DNA of 64,000 nt from Hydractinia symbiolongicarpus (taxonomy: Eukaryota > Cnidaria > Hydrozoa > Anthoathecata > Hydractiniidae). A model generated the notes under the pieces. That model saw nothing but the letters and a program-made list of their open reading frames with translations, searched no databases and was not told where the DNA came from. The translations under genes were made by a program, and so were the position numbers. Of this stretch, positions 24,601-36,300 are shown in pieces (position 1 is the first letter of the stretch; each line of letters opens with the position of its first letter). The DNA lies in assembly GCF_029227915.1 (NCBI RefSeq), contig NC_079876.1:14074001-14138000 (forward strand). Reading direction: 5' to 3'.

Positions 24601-26021
24601 CAATTATTGGTGGATATATGCACACAGAAAATGTCCATGTCGCTAAAGATGCTCAGCCTTTTTAATTAAATTTGTTTATGTTGGCAAGATTATTTTGAGG
24701 TCAACAACAACAAAATCACTTTTTCTCTGCCATATTAAAATGGTATTTTATTCAAATATAACATCACTACATTCTCAGGGGTGGCACTGGGGCTGAATTA
24801 TAAAAAAAATTAATAGCTTCTGTGGTCCTGCATGTGTCTCCATCTACTTAATTCTGCATGGAACAACACATGAATCAACATTACCAACTTTGTTAATAAA
24901 TACAAAAAAACGTCTCATTTAAGTGGATGGGTTTTCAATTTGATTTAAAAAAAATCTCCTACAAAACATAACTGATATTCTTATGCTCTCTTCTTTTGGT
25001 TGCAAATTTCAACTCCATTCCGAATTTTAGTTTCTGTGACAACTTTAGCAGCACAGAAAAATTATATATGTGAAAAATTTAAACGATGCAGATATTGGTT
25101 CATGTGCAGGGGGATTTTTAATAAAAAAAACAATATTAAAATAATCCACTATTTTTATCATTGTACCACCAGTTTTGTGTATTTTGGTGAGCGGAGTACA
25201 AATATGAGGAAAAAATGAAAATAAAAGACCAGTGATGAGATAGAAGTAACACCTATCGTGAATGCTTTTTTGTGTTTTAGAATCAAAAAACTATGTTTTG
25301 CAGTTGCCACACATTTACACTTCTGACATTGGTGGGAAGCTTGAGAATGACTCCAAACAGGAAATAAATGCTTGCCTTAGAAACGGTTGAAAAGTCGAGA
25401 AAGCAAAACATCATAATAATGGTGGGTATTGGTTGTAAATTTGGTGAAATTTTTTAAGAAGAATTAGAAGAATATATATGGTTAAAACTTAATTTCAATT
25501 TCTCTCGGATCTTATATGCTATGCTCATAAAAATCTTTAATCTTCATCATCATTAAAAGCCATTTTTACCCTGTGTGAGTCCTGCTTTTTTTACTTACAG
25601 AAAAAAGCCCACATGTTCATTGATCTTAAAATGAAATTAACAACTACTTCACACAGAAAGTGGTCTATATATATAAGTATTGATAAAATCTTTTTAGTTA
25701 GACAAGACAATGGGTTTCATCTTCAGAAGCTAAGGAGATGAAATGAATGAGATCTTTGAAGTTTTAGTTTTGTTAAGAGAAATTTTATTGGCATTGTGCC
25801 ATTGGCAAAGCAGTTCAAGGTCAATATTTAGATGGTTGCAAGTTGTTTAGGCTTTTTACTAATGTGAAGTACATTGTGTCAACAGGCAAAAAGTAATGAC
25901 CTCTAGTTAGCTGCCAAGATCAGGTAGTAAATTAAAAAATAATAACAAGTTCTACCTTTTCTGTATCTTCAATTTCAATTTTAAATGTCTTCTGTTGGAG
26001 TGTTTTGAAAGTTATGAGCAT
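14739..26021 (-). CDS. RAD23: RAD23 UV-excision-repair / proteasome shuttle protein
   Basis: RAD23 carries ubiquitylated proteins to the proteasome and stabilises XPC in nucleotide-excision repair. Exons in gene order are 25956-26021, 23328-23406, 21036-21118, 20846-20899, 20548-20612, 20123-20333, 19069-19153, 18283-18419, 15368-15541 and 14739-14837. All phases agree and the total is 350 residues, close to animal RAD23A/B. The start [18 protein letters not shown] is the family's UBL beginning. UBL covers about residues 1-76. A Pro/Thr/Ser linker is followed by UBA1 (exon 6, [18 protein letters not shown]). The STI1/XPC-binding domain is in exons 8-9 ([17 protein letters not shown]). UBA2 is in exon 10 ([20 protein letters not shown]), ending FLLSS and TAA. 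A Gly-rich linker lies in exon 9. Introns hold a LINE, a minisatellite and a SINE. Confidence 0.97.
15654..15926 (-). mobile_element. tRNA-derived SINE, family B, with (AAT)n tail
   Basis: The minus-strand head GTGGCGCGTGGCCTTGTGG at 15926 is followed by a pol III A-box-like segment and a B-box-like GGTTCAGTCC (15865-15874). Then come a body with 'GCCATGTGAGGGAAATTTGG', a 3' part 'TATCCTGTATAAATATTC', and an (AAT)n tail at 15654-15683 (seen as tta repeats). It lies directly next to RAD23 exon 9, in the sense orientation of the gene. Confidence 0.8.
16048..16122. repeat. ~37-bp tandem duplication
   Basis: Two copies of a unit ending 'aaatgttttgatcaaacaac' lie head to tail, with two or three differences. 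Confidence 0.85.
16389..18035. repeat. 43-bp minisatellite in RAD23 intron 8
   Basis: About 38 tandem copies of a unit with core 'gattgcgttttgattggtta' and 'aaagtttacagcgaaacact'. The first units are slightly shorter ('gtgtacagccag'). A block of ten units is duplicated nearly perfectly: bases from 16681 recur from 17111, an offset of 430 bp. Variant units with 'cacacacgattgtg' expand near the right end. Many units contain ATTGG, the reverse CCAAT core. It lies between exons 18283-18419 and 15368-15541. Confidence 0.95.
18650..18830. repeat. Purine-rich GGCAGACA / GACAGACAGGGTAACA repeat
   Basis: Interspersed units 'ggcaggcagaca', 'ggacggacggac' and 'acagacagacagggtaac', strongly strand-asymmetric (few pyrimidines on +). 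Lies in RAD23 intron 7. Confidence 0.9.
21441..22550 (+). pseudogene. LINE copy B: 5'-truncated reverse transcriptase with PHD finger
   Basis: Same family as the copy at 7690-8950, again antisense, here in RAD23 intron 2. It begins inside the polymerase ([13 protein letters not shown] area), includes [13 protein letters not shown], then a complete C4HC3 PHD-type finger (PCGVC, FCQTC, HWVHKKC, FVCKRC). The C-terminal region follows with [20 protein letters not shown], a basic [12 protein letters not shown] stretch, [12 protein letters not shown] and HASMENGR. The 3' UTR ends in a TGA/GAT repeat at 22528-22548. Two frameshifts (about 22025 and 22300) break the frame. The lack of any 5' part fits incomplete target-primed reverse transcription. 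Confidence 0.92.
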
Positions 26022-26450
26022 TTTGACCTTGTACAACAGCAGATAATTGGATTACATGAACAGAATTCTCGCTCAACCATCAACCATGTTTGATTGTCGT
26101 ATTAACGCGTGCATCAGCATAATTTCTTAGAAAAATGGTTAGTCCTTTAGTTATCCGCGATATGGTGCATGAATATGCGTTTGGTCTGTACGCGCGACCC
26201 GTGATATGGTATAGTTGTAAAAAAATAATATATTAAGAAATAAATAAATGATATCTAAGGAATAGAAGATCAGTTTCAGTCAAAGTGCTTATGATGGGCA
26301 GGAAAAAATTGTCCGCTTTGTGATTTTTTTTACTTTCAGGAGGTAATAAAACTATTTCAGGACTTCATCCTGCTCTCCTGCCAAATATTTTACCTGTTAC
26401 ATTTTAGATTGGAGCAAATGTAATAACCACATATTTTCTAAATTGACATA

Positions 26451-26625
26451 CAGCAGGCACCCGGTAAATCGAACACCGGTTAACTCGAACTTTTATTAGC
26501 TGGAACTGTTTTCTACGGTCCCTTGGACATTTCTTAATACTTCCTTATAAAAACTACTCGTTAACTTGAACCCCGGATAACTCGAACAATCGTTTTCTCG
26601 AACCATTTTTTGGTCTCCCTCTTAA
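26451..26625. mobile_element. Fragment with pogo/Tigger-like subterminal repeats
   Basis: It starts CAGCAGGCACCCGGTAAATC. Motifs of the type '(a/g)taa(a/c)tcgaac' then recur ('ccggttaactcgaac', 'cggataactcgaac', 'ttttctcgaacc'). Repeated 'ccggttaactcgaac' is typical of the ends of pogo-group Tc1/mariner elements in general knowledge. No matching opposite end was found. Confidence 0.5.
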
Positions 26626-26781
26626 CTTTCAAAACAACAAAAAGCAAAAGTTTTTTCACGCGGAGTTATAATCAATTTAAAAGAAGCGAAAGTTTTTTCA
26701 CGCGAATTTTTTTTTCAAGCCAATTTAAGACCTCTTCCTAAAATTCGTTGCTGTCAAAAAAATAATGACACATGGATGGAT

Positions 26782-26874
26782 CAACCTCGTCCCCAGGCCC
26801 ATTTTTCTCTTTCTAACAATCTCGGACGGCGAGGATACCAAAAAAGCGAAAAACTGTCCTGGGAACGAGGTTGA
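26782..26874. mobile_element. 93-bp miniature inverted-repeat element
   Basis: The left end CAACCTCGTCCCCAGG pairs with the right end CCTGGGAACGAGGTTG, with one mismatch. GGATGG occurs next to both ends, one or two bases out, and may be the target duplication. Half-sites of the same sequence occur at about 14139, 14307 and 47399. Confidence 0.75.
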
Positions 26875-28598
26875 CGGATGGGTATTAATTAATACGTATA
26901 CAATCTTACTATCTTTTCTAATATCTTTATTTCCTCCAGTTGTAGCAGTTTTGTCCCTTTCTCTCATTTGCGCTGAAACAGGTGGAGTGCTCACGTGGGT
27001 GAAATCATTACAAAATCAAATTATTATGTGGTAGCAAAATTCATTGGTACATTGGTGAAGATGGAGAAACCGGTGACGAAACTGATTCTGAGTGGAAATT
27101 TTAAGATTACTTTAAACAAAGCAAGAAAAATTAGAAAAAAATCTTATTTTTGGCTCATTCGTGAAAGTCTCTTCACGCAAAACTAACCTCTTTTTTTGAT
27201 ACGCGAAAGTTTCTTTCCTTAAAGTATTATTATGCATGCTGCATGATTTAGGCCGGTTTTCGCAGTATGGACACTACTAAAGCCCTTGTATGGGACAAAT
27301 TTTTCATAATGGTAGCGGCGCAGCGTGAACAAAACAACAACATTATCAGATAATTTAGCATGTGGCACTGTTAAACACTAAAATTAATTGTCAGAGGGTT
27401 TATAGGGCGGGATTTTTGGTTCACACTAAGAAAATTATGGGTTACTTTTGCTTCATACAAAAGACAACAGGTATGATGCGTAAAAAACCTGAAAATAAAA
27501 ATAGGTTTAGCGTAAATATGTTCGGTGCAATAAGAAACTGTAACGAGTATTAAGAAACAATATATTTAACATTATGGGATTACGTAACCCCAGTCGAGAG
27601 TCTTGGTACCTTATTGGGCTACGGAACGGCTGTTGGTTTTCGACTTTAGTGACTTACACGAAAGTTGCGCTGATGGGGGCGAAAAACAAAAATGGCTATT
27701 TTTCCGGCATGTAAGTAATTTAGACTCTAACATATAGACATATCTAGAATTTTTAAAATTCTCCAGCCTTGGTCATGTTTTCATCCAGAAGGAGTCTTGC
27801 TGGAATATTTATTTGTAATATACTTTCTGAAAAAAACTATTGAACCAGCGGGCAAAGTACGCTGGTCTGTTCATTGCGCCAAACGCGTTTGCCGGATTTT
27901 TAATTTGTGCGCGGGATATACGGAATGTGAGAATTTTAACCGGTTCGGAACCCCTTTAAAGAATTACCTGAGAGTTCAAATTTAAGGATCAGTGGAAGAA
28001 AGGAAGACTCGAGCTTTTTTCAGCAGCTGAGTACGCTTTTCGAATCGTGACATATGCTTAAGAAGTGGAAAGCAACATAAGAGAAGTACCAAAAAAGTTG
28101 CGAAAAATGAGGGACGGACTTAAAAATTTTCAAACATGTATTTATTGGTGAGGGAGTTAAGGTTGTTTATATATGAACTACCTGCACTCCCTCGTAGTTA
28201 TTATATATAAGAAAGTACTTCAAAACTATCATGATCTGACTGAAGTGGAAGCAATTTTTGAATTTTCAAAGTTACATGCAGAAAATCGATTAAGAATCCC
28301 TGCTGGTTATTTCTAGGAAAAACGTGGTATCATAATATCCCTATTGTATTTTGTCAACTCGTACTAAAAAGATGTTTTAAAAAGTGAATTTTTACACCTT
28401 AAGGTGGAAAAACACATGATTAAACAGTTCATCAGATTCAACTTTACGCATATTCCGACCATAGCAGTATCATTGCTCTTGGGTAGACGAGACAAAGCCT
28501 GGCATGCAATACCAACATTGTAAAAATGAGACAAAATAAAGAAAAACATCGCTGTACCTATTCGGCCAATATCTAGTTCAAATTAAATCTGCTGTACA

Positions 28599-28742
28599 GA
28601 AAATGAAACACAATTGTGAACAAGCTGCTAAGATTCGGCGGTATCTATTTCAAATTAAATCTGCTGTACAGCGGAAACAAAAAACACATAAAAATAGGGT
28701 ACAAAAAATGAAACACGATTGTGAACAAGCTGCTAAGATTCG
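28599..28742. repeat. Direct duplication of the BTF3 terminal-exon tail
   Basis: The segment 'aaacacaattgtgaacaagc' plus 'tgctaagattcggc' at about 28600-28639 recurs about 105 bp later, where it holds the BTF3 stop codon (28733-28735). A second shared block, 'ttcaaattaaatctgctgta', occurs at 28578 and 28649. The extra copy lies in the 3' UTR. Confidence 0.85.
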
Positions 28743-31700
28743 GCAGTGGCTTCGTTCTTTGAAGGTTCGTCAAAATTTTCGATGAGGTCTAAACAGAAGT
28801 TTTAGTAACACAATCTAGAGAAGCCGAAAGTTTTTATTTTGTATACGGAACAAAAAACAACGACTCTTTCGTTTCGTCTAGTCTCCAATACAAGTACTAG
28901 TACAAGAACTGTATGTATTATGTAAAACTTTTCAACTTACCCGGTACGTCGTCGTCTCCGGCGTCGTCATTTTCGGTCGCAGTGTCAAGACGAGCTAAAC
29001 ATAAACAAAAGAAAGTTTTAAGCTCCATGCCAATGCTCAACTTTTCTTTCTTTAAAGGGCAAGAAAACGAACTGTGCAAAGAATAGCAATAGTACGGAAA
29101 GAAGAATGTAAACGACTGTTCGAGAAAAACAATTAATTGAAAGTATAGTTTGCAGAAGGAAAGACAATTGACAAAATGAAATAAAATACCACGATTTTCT
29201 AATATTAACGGTTAAAAAAATTAAACAAAAAACACTCACATTGTTGTGGTAGACGTTCGGCAAGTTTTCGGAGGTTACTGAGCCCTTCTGCCCCCTAAAA
29301 AAATATTTTAAAAGTGAAGAAAAAATACCTTTTAGATTACCCAGTAATTCAAGTTTCGAATTACGACAACAACTACTTTTATACTTTAGAACACTAAGAC
29401 GGAATGCCAGTAAATTCTTATTCGGATAACACTAAATTTCGTAGAAAGAGCCGGCTGTGTTTAAACAAAGCCATAACTAACCAGTTGATTTAAGATTCCA
29501 GGAAGCATTTCAGTCAGCTCTAAAAAACAATAGCAATGGTGACTAAAAGAGGAAATAATTTTTGACTTCATGACATCAGCAATGACCAGTCGTGGATAAA
29601 AAAAAGTAATAAAAACACAACATATATAATATAACAAAAAATAAAGATGCGCAAATACTCTTAGGTGTCCGATAGTTAGGGGAGACAGACAATTTCCGAA
29701 ATATCAAAACAATAGCTATAACGTAAGATGATAAGCATTTAGTACATCAATTCTTTCTTATGTCAGAAAAACAAAATTCAAGATAATATGCAATTATATA
29801 TAGCATGCTGATGTCAGCATCAGGAAAACGTAAGTAAAACAATAGACATAGCCACAAGACTAAGGTGAGCAGTAGAGTATTCAAAATGGCAGCTGCTGTA
29901 CACAGACATGAGAAATTGGGAAAATATCAATTACAGCACAGAAAAAAGGGATAAATCTATTATCAACATAATATAACTTTGAATACGGAATATATTTTCG
30001 ATTAACGAAGTTTAATGAATTTTCAGTTCCAAAGTTTAGAAATATTTTGTTAGCTATTTACACCTGTTTAGCATCTTTTTGGTTACTTTAGAAGGTTACC
30101 TGTTGATAAAAAAAGAGGTTGTTGTGGTGCACTATACACATTCTCCAGAAATTAGGGCAATTAATCTTAATTACAAAAGTTGACAAAATAAACAAAACTC
30201 ACGTTTCAACTCTGCATGTCCAGTAATAGCAAACGTGTTAGCGGCGAGGGAGGCTTGTACTAAATAAAATTACTTTTAATAAGCACTGTTTTTGGTGAAC
30301 AGTAGTACTCTCTTTGTAGTAAAACAAGTCATGCATACCTTTTGGATTCGTGAAATGAATAACAGTGCCATCATCTTTGATCATGTTGACTTCTTCAATG
30401 CCAGGAATATTATTCACACCCAACTTTTTCAGAACCCCTTGCAATTTTTTGTCATCAGTTGTTGCTGTTTTATGGACAACCTTCTTCTTACGTCTCTGAG
30501 TTCCCTAAAAACGAGTTTTAGGTTAGGGAAACAGCTAGGTATACAGCGATAAATGCGCCACAAGAAGCAAAACAATCTCCAATTCAGACTTTAGGGAAAC
30601 TTTTCTGACATTTCTTGAAAAAGCATTTTGATTCCACTAAAAAACAAATTTTCCCTGACCAGCAAAATGATGGTTGATGTTAGTCACCACTTTCTCAATA
30701 ACCCTAAAAGACCCTTCTCAAACAAAAACACAGTAACCACACAAGAGCACCTATTTGGTTTTAACATTTAGACTTATTTTTAACTGGAAACATAATTTCA
30801 AGAAAATTAGTCATTTAATAATTTTAAATCAACTAAATAAATTACTTAGTTCAAGAATATGAGAAAGACAATTCTTTTCTTTTTACTTGTTATTAGCACA
30901 CTCGCTATATTTTTATGTATTATTTATATATACTGTTAATTATATAACTGAACAATATAGATATTCACAAGGTTTAATAATGAAGATTAAATTTTTAAGG
31001 ATACTGTAAGGGAAAAATATATTTTTCTGATGGGTATAAAAACAAATAAGAGTTTTCCCAACTATTTTAAAATTGTATTACAGAGGTGAATTAATTAACA
31101 TTGTTTTTTTTGGCAAAATGACACTTGTTTGCCTGTCCCAGGCCTCCTTAATTTTTGCTGACGACACCATAGCTCTGAATTTACATGTTAGTTTACAATC
31201 AAATTTTGTGAGTGAACATAATAAGGCCTATACATGTTTACCTAAATTTCTTATATATAGCAAACCAAATTCCAGATCCCAAGTTATTGGGTGATTTAAA
31301 AATATAAAAGGCTTGGGATGATAGGGCAACTGAACTATGCCCCAAACAATTTCTTTTTCCTTTCTTCTCACATGCGTAGGCACAGATTTTGCTATGAAAC
31401 ATATTTCTTAATTAAGAGGGCTTAGGTATGCGATGTTGAGCTTATCAAGAGGAATTATAACGTTTTTAGTAAAAACACGAAATAAAATAGCATATCCATA
31501 ATCTTTTGACTATTTGTGACTATGTTAAGTTACTTTCTAAGCTGAACAATAGATCTGAAATGGTTTTACGATTTTTTTGTAGTAATGGATCTTACAAACT
31601 AAAGATAACACAAAATATTTTCCCGGTTGATGTTAGTCACCACTTAGCAAAAGGTTTTTTAACTGACTTTTAAGGACACACAAAAAAGTGAAAATAAAAA

Positions 31701-31787
31701 GTAAAAATTATTCACAGAAACATTAAATTATACCTTTCCACCAATACGGACTTCATTTTGCAATTTCTTTAACTTGTCAGGATTCAT
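28733..31787 (-). CDS. BTF3: Basic transcription factor 3 / NAC beta subunit
   Basis: BTF3 is the beta subunit of the nascent polypeptide-associated complex, bound at the ribosome exit tunnel in the cytosol. Coding exons in gene order are 31734-31787, 30339-30504, 30203-30259, 29482-29519, 29240-29294, 28941-28994 and 28733-28788. The total is 159 residues, near the 162 of the short human isoform. [18 protein letters not shown] is followed by the basic ribosome-binding motif [13 protein letters not shown]. The NAC domain follows ([54 protein letters not shown]). The tail is acidic ([23 protein letters not shown]). The exon starts at 31796 and its ATG at 31787 is the first in frame. Upstream of it the leader exon is open only back to a TGA, so the protein cannot begin earlier. 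Confidence 0.98.
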
Positions 31788-32497
31788 ATTTTGTACCTAA
31801 AGAAAATCTAAATGCAAATAGTTACCTGAAGATAGTTATTGTATAGATTGTTTAGTGCATTGTTGGTAGAAGAATACTTCTGATAATCCATTAAAAACCA
31901 GAACCAAAATTTATGTACATACGAAGGAAAAGTTTTGAGAAAAGAGGTTTAAACTTGAAATAAGTTTTAAGAAAAAGCAATAGAAATTTTGAATTCTTTG
32001 AGGAATCACCACATTGTTCTGTTTTTGCACTTTCTGTAGGTTTAGCTACTAATAACAGGGGGCAGAACAGGGGGCCAAAGTCTAACTTGCTTCACTTGCG
32101 GGAAAACTAAATATGGCTGCGCTAATATTCTGAAATGGCGTATTGCAGGCAAAGAAGAAAATGTTCACATTTGCAAGAAAAACTAACCATGAGCATTAAG
32201 TTAGAAGTTTGTAGTGTTTACCCCAATGATGTGATGAGGGCCCTGATAAGCTGCATACACCATAAAAAGTGTAGGCATTTGGGCAATTTCAGCGTTTTAT
32301 TATTATAAGTATTTAGCCAAAAAATCCCGCATAGACCCAAACAAAAATACTCAAAGATTCACCACAAATGATCAAAAAATATGAAAATTAACATAAACCC
32401 TCTATGTTATTTTATCAGGATATGAGAGTGCCACCTCACGACCTTTCGATCGATTGCGACATCAATTGAAATTACGCAATGGCTTTTTCGAAATAAG

Positions 32498-32518
32498 ATA
32501 TATATATATATATATATA
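32498..32518. repeat. (TA)n microsatellite
   Basis: About ten TA units. Confidence 0.9.
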
Positions 32519-32725
32519 ACCCTCTGTGCTGATGGTGTGCTGATGGTGTGGTGATGTGCGAAGCATGTCAGAGGGGTTTATTAAGATATTCTTTGAGTGA
32601 TTACTTCATATTTTCATTTTCTGGAGTGAAAGTGAAGACAATAATTTTTTTAAATAATGAAATTTTTTATGCGGGGGTAAATATACAACGGCGACGGTAA
32701 ACTGAGGTACGACTTCCTTTGGCCT

Positions 32726-32830
32726 TATTTCCAGGAGGGGCCATAGCTTTGATGGGGAGTCCTGGAGTATGTAATGCTCTCTTTGAGCTATACAAACTTA
32801 ATTAGGGTCAGCGCTCTGCCTGACAACTCC
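32726..32830 (-). mobile_element. SINE family A, 3' fragment
   Basis: Matches the 3' third of the SINE at 12387-12670 ('ttatttccaggaggggccat', 'ggagtcctggagtat', 'cagcgctctgcc'). The tRNA head is missing. Lies in the BTF3 leader intron. Confidence 0.8.
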
Positions 32831-33066
32831 ACCATAAATTGATGCAAAAACAAAACCTGATCAGAAATATATTTAACTGCATAACGTCAATTTTATTCAT
32901 TTGTTTTACCCAATGAGAGATTCATAAAGCTGCTTCTTAGCCTCATTTTTACATCTGTTTTTCTGTAACTACACTACACGTAATTTTGCCATATTGATAA
33001 AATAATAAAAAGAGGTAAACTTCCTGAACAACAAAACTGAAGTTAGAAATTTGAAGGCTTTCCTAC

Positions 33067-33130
33067 CTTTTTAATCGTTTCCTTCGCCTCCTTTTTTCAG
33101 CAGCACGCGGTAAAGAAACCAAGCTATGCT
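33067..33130 (-). other. BTF3: BTF3 5' untranslated leader exon
   Basis: A donor AAAAAG|GTAGGA at 33065-33067 matches the acceptor at 31796. The joined frame is open for several codons (ETIKKVQN before Met) but meets a stop before any ATG, so this exon is noncoding. The right end (transcription start) is a guess. Confidence 0.6.
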
Positions 33131-33339
33131 CCCTGAACTAAATGTCCGCATGCGCAGAAGAAAACAATAATTAGAATGAACCAATCAGGCTCACATGTGA
33201 CGTAATTTTAAACATGTGAAAGCCGTCTGGTTTGTTGTTGTTGTGTGTGTAGTCTTCGAATAAAAAACATGGTTACTGCTTGCTAAAAGTACTTTGTACC
33301 ATAAATAATAAAATACTTTGGTTGCTCTATGCAAGAAAT
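33131..33339. promoter_or_regulatory. Divergent promoter between BTF3 and MAP3K1
   Basis: About 0.2 kb separates the two leader regions on opposite strands. It contains CCGCATGCGCAG (33147-33157, NRF1-like palindrome), CCAAT (33181-33185) and a CRE-like TGACGTAA (33198-33205). No TATA box is obvious. Motif calls are by eye. Confidence 0.6.
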
Positions 33340-36300
33340 ATGAGCGCCATTGTAAAACCTTCTTCGCCACCAGTAAGTCTTTTACCTTATCATTATAGGC
33401 ATAATGATTTGTTTTGTGATATCAGTGCCCAATATTTAGCTAGCTAGCTAGCTAACATTTAACATTTTAAAAATCAGTGCTTTTGTTTATATGTTTGTAG
33501 CTAGCTAACTAGCTACCTGGTGAAAATTGTGAAAATTAGTTTATAATTGCTGTCCTGTTATTTTTGTGTAAATTTTTTTTTCGCGCCTTTTCCGTAACTA
33601 CCCAGCTAGGTCAGCTACTAATTTCCAGATAGATGACAACTAACTATGACTAGCTATATATAATAGCTAGCCAAGTTAATTTTGCAAATATACATTGTAA
33701 AAAGAGGAATTAACAATGTTGCAGATAGGTGCCTGCTTTTAATCCCTGTGATAAATCTCATCTTAGGAATGTTGTTTATAAATAAATCATTAGAAATAAT
33801 GGTATATATATAATATATCTTGATGTAGCTATAGGTACATTAACCTACAGCTAGTGTGTTTTAATGTAGCTATTACAAACAAGGATGGAATATCTAAAAA
33901 CAAAATTTGTTATTATAAACATTTGTAAGCAAATGCATAAATTATAATCTTTGACCTTCAATTTCAATTAATTAGCTTGTTTATCACCTGTTTAACTGCT
34001 TTGCATCTACTACGCTACAGCACCATAACTGAATATTTTTCATTTTTGGTCATGCATACTGAAAGCTGCTACAATGTAAAAATGTAAATCAAATGAGAAC
34101 CATCATTGATACTGTGTATAAAATTTGCAAAAGATAAAAAAATGTACAGATCATGGGTGTATGCAAACAGAATTAAAAAAATTATGGTAAAAGAAGCTCC
34201 GGGACACATGCAGGGAACTGTTGGCTAAAAAATTCACAATGTGAAAAGTCATTACCTTGTCTGCTTTTAGTTCTCCAAATTCATATCAACACTCAGCAAT
34301 TGCAAAGACAGGTGCCAAAAATTCAGCAAAGCTTTCAAGTATTAGTTCTTATTTTCTCTCTAAATCAATGTCAACACATTTTTGCTGAAATAAAATCAAT
34401 TGGGTTAGAAAGGATGCCTATAAAATACCAAGACGTTATTTTTTAAAATTGATGTTTAAAATTTGGCTTTTAATTGAAATGCAATCTCTAAATGTTAAAT
34501 ATTTTAATGTTCGCAAAAGTATAAAATTTATTATTGAAGATATTATTTCGGTTTGTCTGTTCAGTATTCATATTACTTTGGAAAGTTTATCATTTCTTGA
34601 ACATGATAGTTTAGTAGGCCTACTAAACTATCATGTTCAAGAAATGATAAACTTTCCACAGTAGTATAAAATTTACTTTGTCATTTGAATACGACTATGA
34701 AAAGTTACATGGGTAAAATATCACATATTTTTTATATATATATTTTATTTTATCTGAAATTATTGTCTAAGCTGTATAGTATAATGAATTAATGGGTTAT
34801 TGAAATGCTGTGACGTTGTTCATGAGCAGATGTTTTGATTTTTCTCAAAGATAAAGAAAAGGTTTAGAAAAATTTTTTTTTGATGAAAAAAGTTAACAAC
34901 TTTGGTTAAAAGGTTTTGTATGAATGTGGTAAAAATAATTATTAATTTTTGTAGCATTTAAGATAATACTGTTTTGTGGAAAGGTAGAAATGTGTAATTA
35001 CTGTATGCATAGACCAATCACTTCATTCATACTTTGATTTGTGTATATTTTGTGTTTCAGTGGACGGTTTCCATAGGCTTTCATGTTTTCTTTTTGATTG
35101 AAAATTTATATTATTTTAATTCATAGCTGGACATTTATACAAGTAATTCTTCTTTGTTGTAATATGTAATTTAACTATTTGTATTTTTGTTTTTGTTTAA
35201 CCACGATAATTCACAAGGAAAGATAATAAAAACCAGGTTACACTTGAAATTTTATTATGCTCTTGCCACTCATTACCTTTATTTATTTTCTTTGTTATGA
35301 AGGTGATTGTGTTGAATGCATTAGTTAGTAAGATACATGAATCAAGTTTATTTATATGTATATATGTACAATACTTTTTTAAATGTAAAGATTAGCAGAA
35401 AAAAGTCTTTATGAATGTAAACAAATATTATCAGGTATATATCTACTGTATACAATTTTTGTGACTACTTGACTACTTATGCAGTTCTGCTATTATTGTA
35501 CTGTTTATTTTTGCTTCCATTACTATCACTATTTTTGGATGGAATGTGCTTATCAAAGCTGATTTTTTGATAGCATGTACAAAAATGCATTTACTTTGAG
35601 TGTTTATACATGTATTTTAGATAAAAGGAGTCGCCAATATTATTTTAGAGTTTTAGTTGTGGCTATTATTTCTGAATTTATTTCATTCATTTTTATATTT
35701 TTATAAACAGAATATTCTTATATGTTCCAAGTTTTCCATACAAGGTGCCAAATTAGTGTGTGTTTTACTTGACTTCTGACTAATTAATTAGCTCAGTGTT
35801 TTTATGTAACTTTTTTATCCACTTTAAGTATTGTGGAAAGTTTATGTTGTTGGATTTAGGTCATTTATAGTTGAAATTTCTATTGGTCTTAAACTTACGC
35901 AACAGCCTGTTAACTAAGCAACAGCTTGAAGATACACTTCTTTATTTTACAAGATTGTTCTTTCCTTCCCTTCTTGTATTTACAATGGTTGATGTAAAGA
36001 AGTTATGGAAATGAAAAAAACTTTAATGTTGTTAATCAAGAAACATTTCCATTCTTGAAAATATACAAAAGTCCAAGAAACATTTCAGGCATTTTATGTA
36101 AACAAATAGTAATATAATGTATTGGCATAGAATATAGCAATTTAAACAGTTTTAATGAAATATTTATGCAACAAATTGTAAATAACTGATGTAGAAAGAA
36201 ATGTTTTAAATGAAAATGAAAATTCAACACTAGGATCAAAGATTAAAATGTTGGAGAATGTAACTATAAAAAAAACTTAAAAACCTATTAAAAAGTCCTA

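Larger units (their letters stand above)
26022..28732. other. Intergenic RAD23-BTF3, transposon debris
   Basis: Contains a pogo/Tigger-like end (26451), a 93-bp inverted-repeat element (26782-26874) and 'ttcacgcgaaagtt' repeats (about 26655-26710 and 27165-27215) that also occur near 46240. The RAD23 promoter should lie just above 26021 but shows no clear motif. Confidence 0.4.

Noticed and set aside
28603-28785. 60-codon plus-strand ORF ([13 protein letters not shown]...)
   Set aside because: Antisense to the BTF3 terminal exon and its duplicated copy; repetition in the peptide only mirrors the DNA duplication.
34449-34664. 71-codon ORF over the palindrome
   Set aside because: Its second half is simply the palindrome read through; no homology seen.
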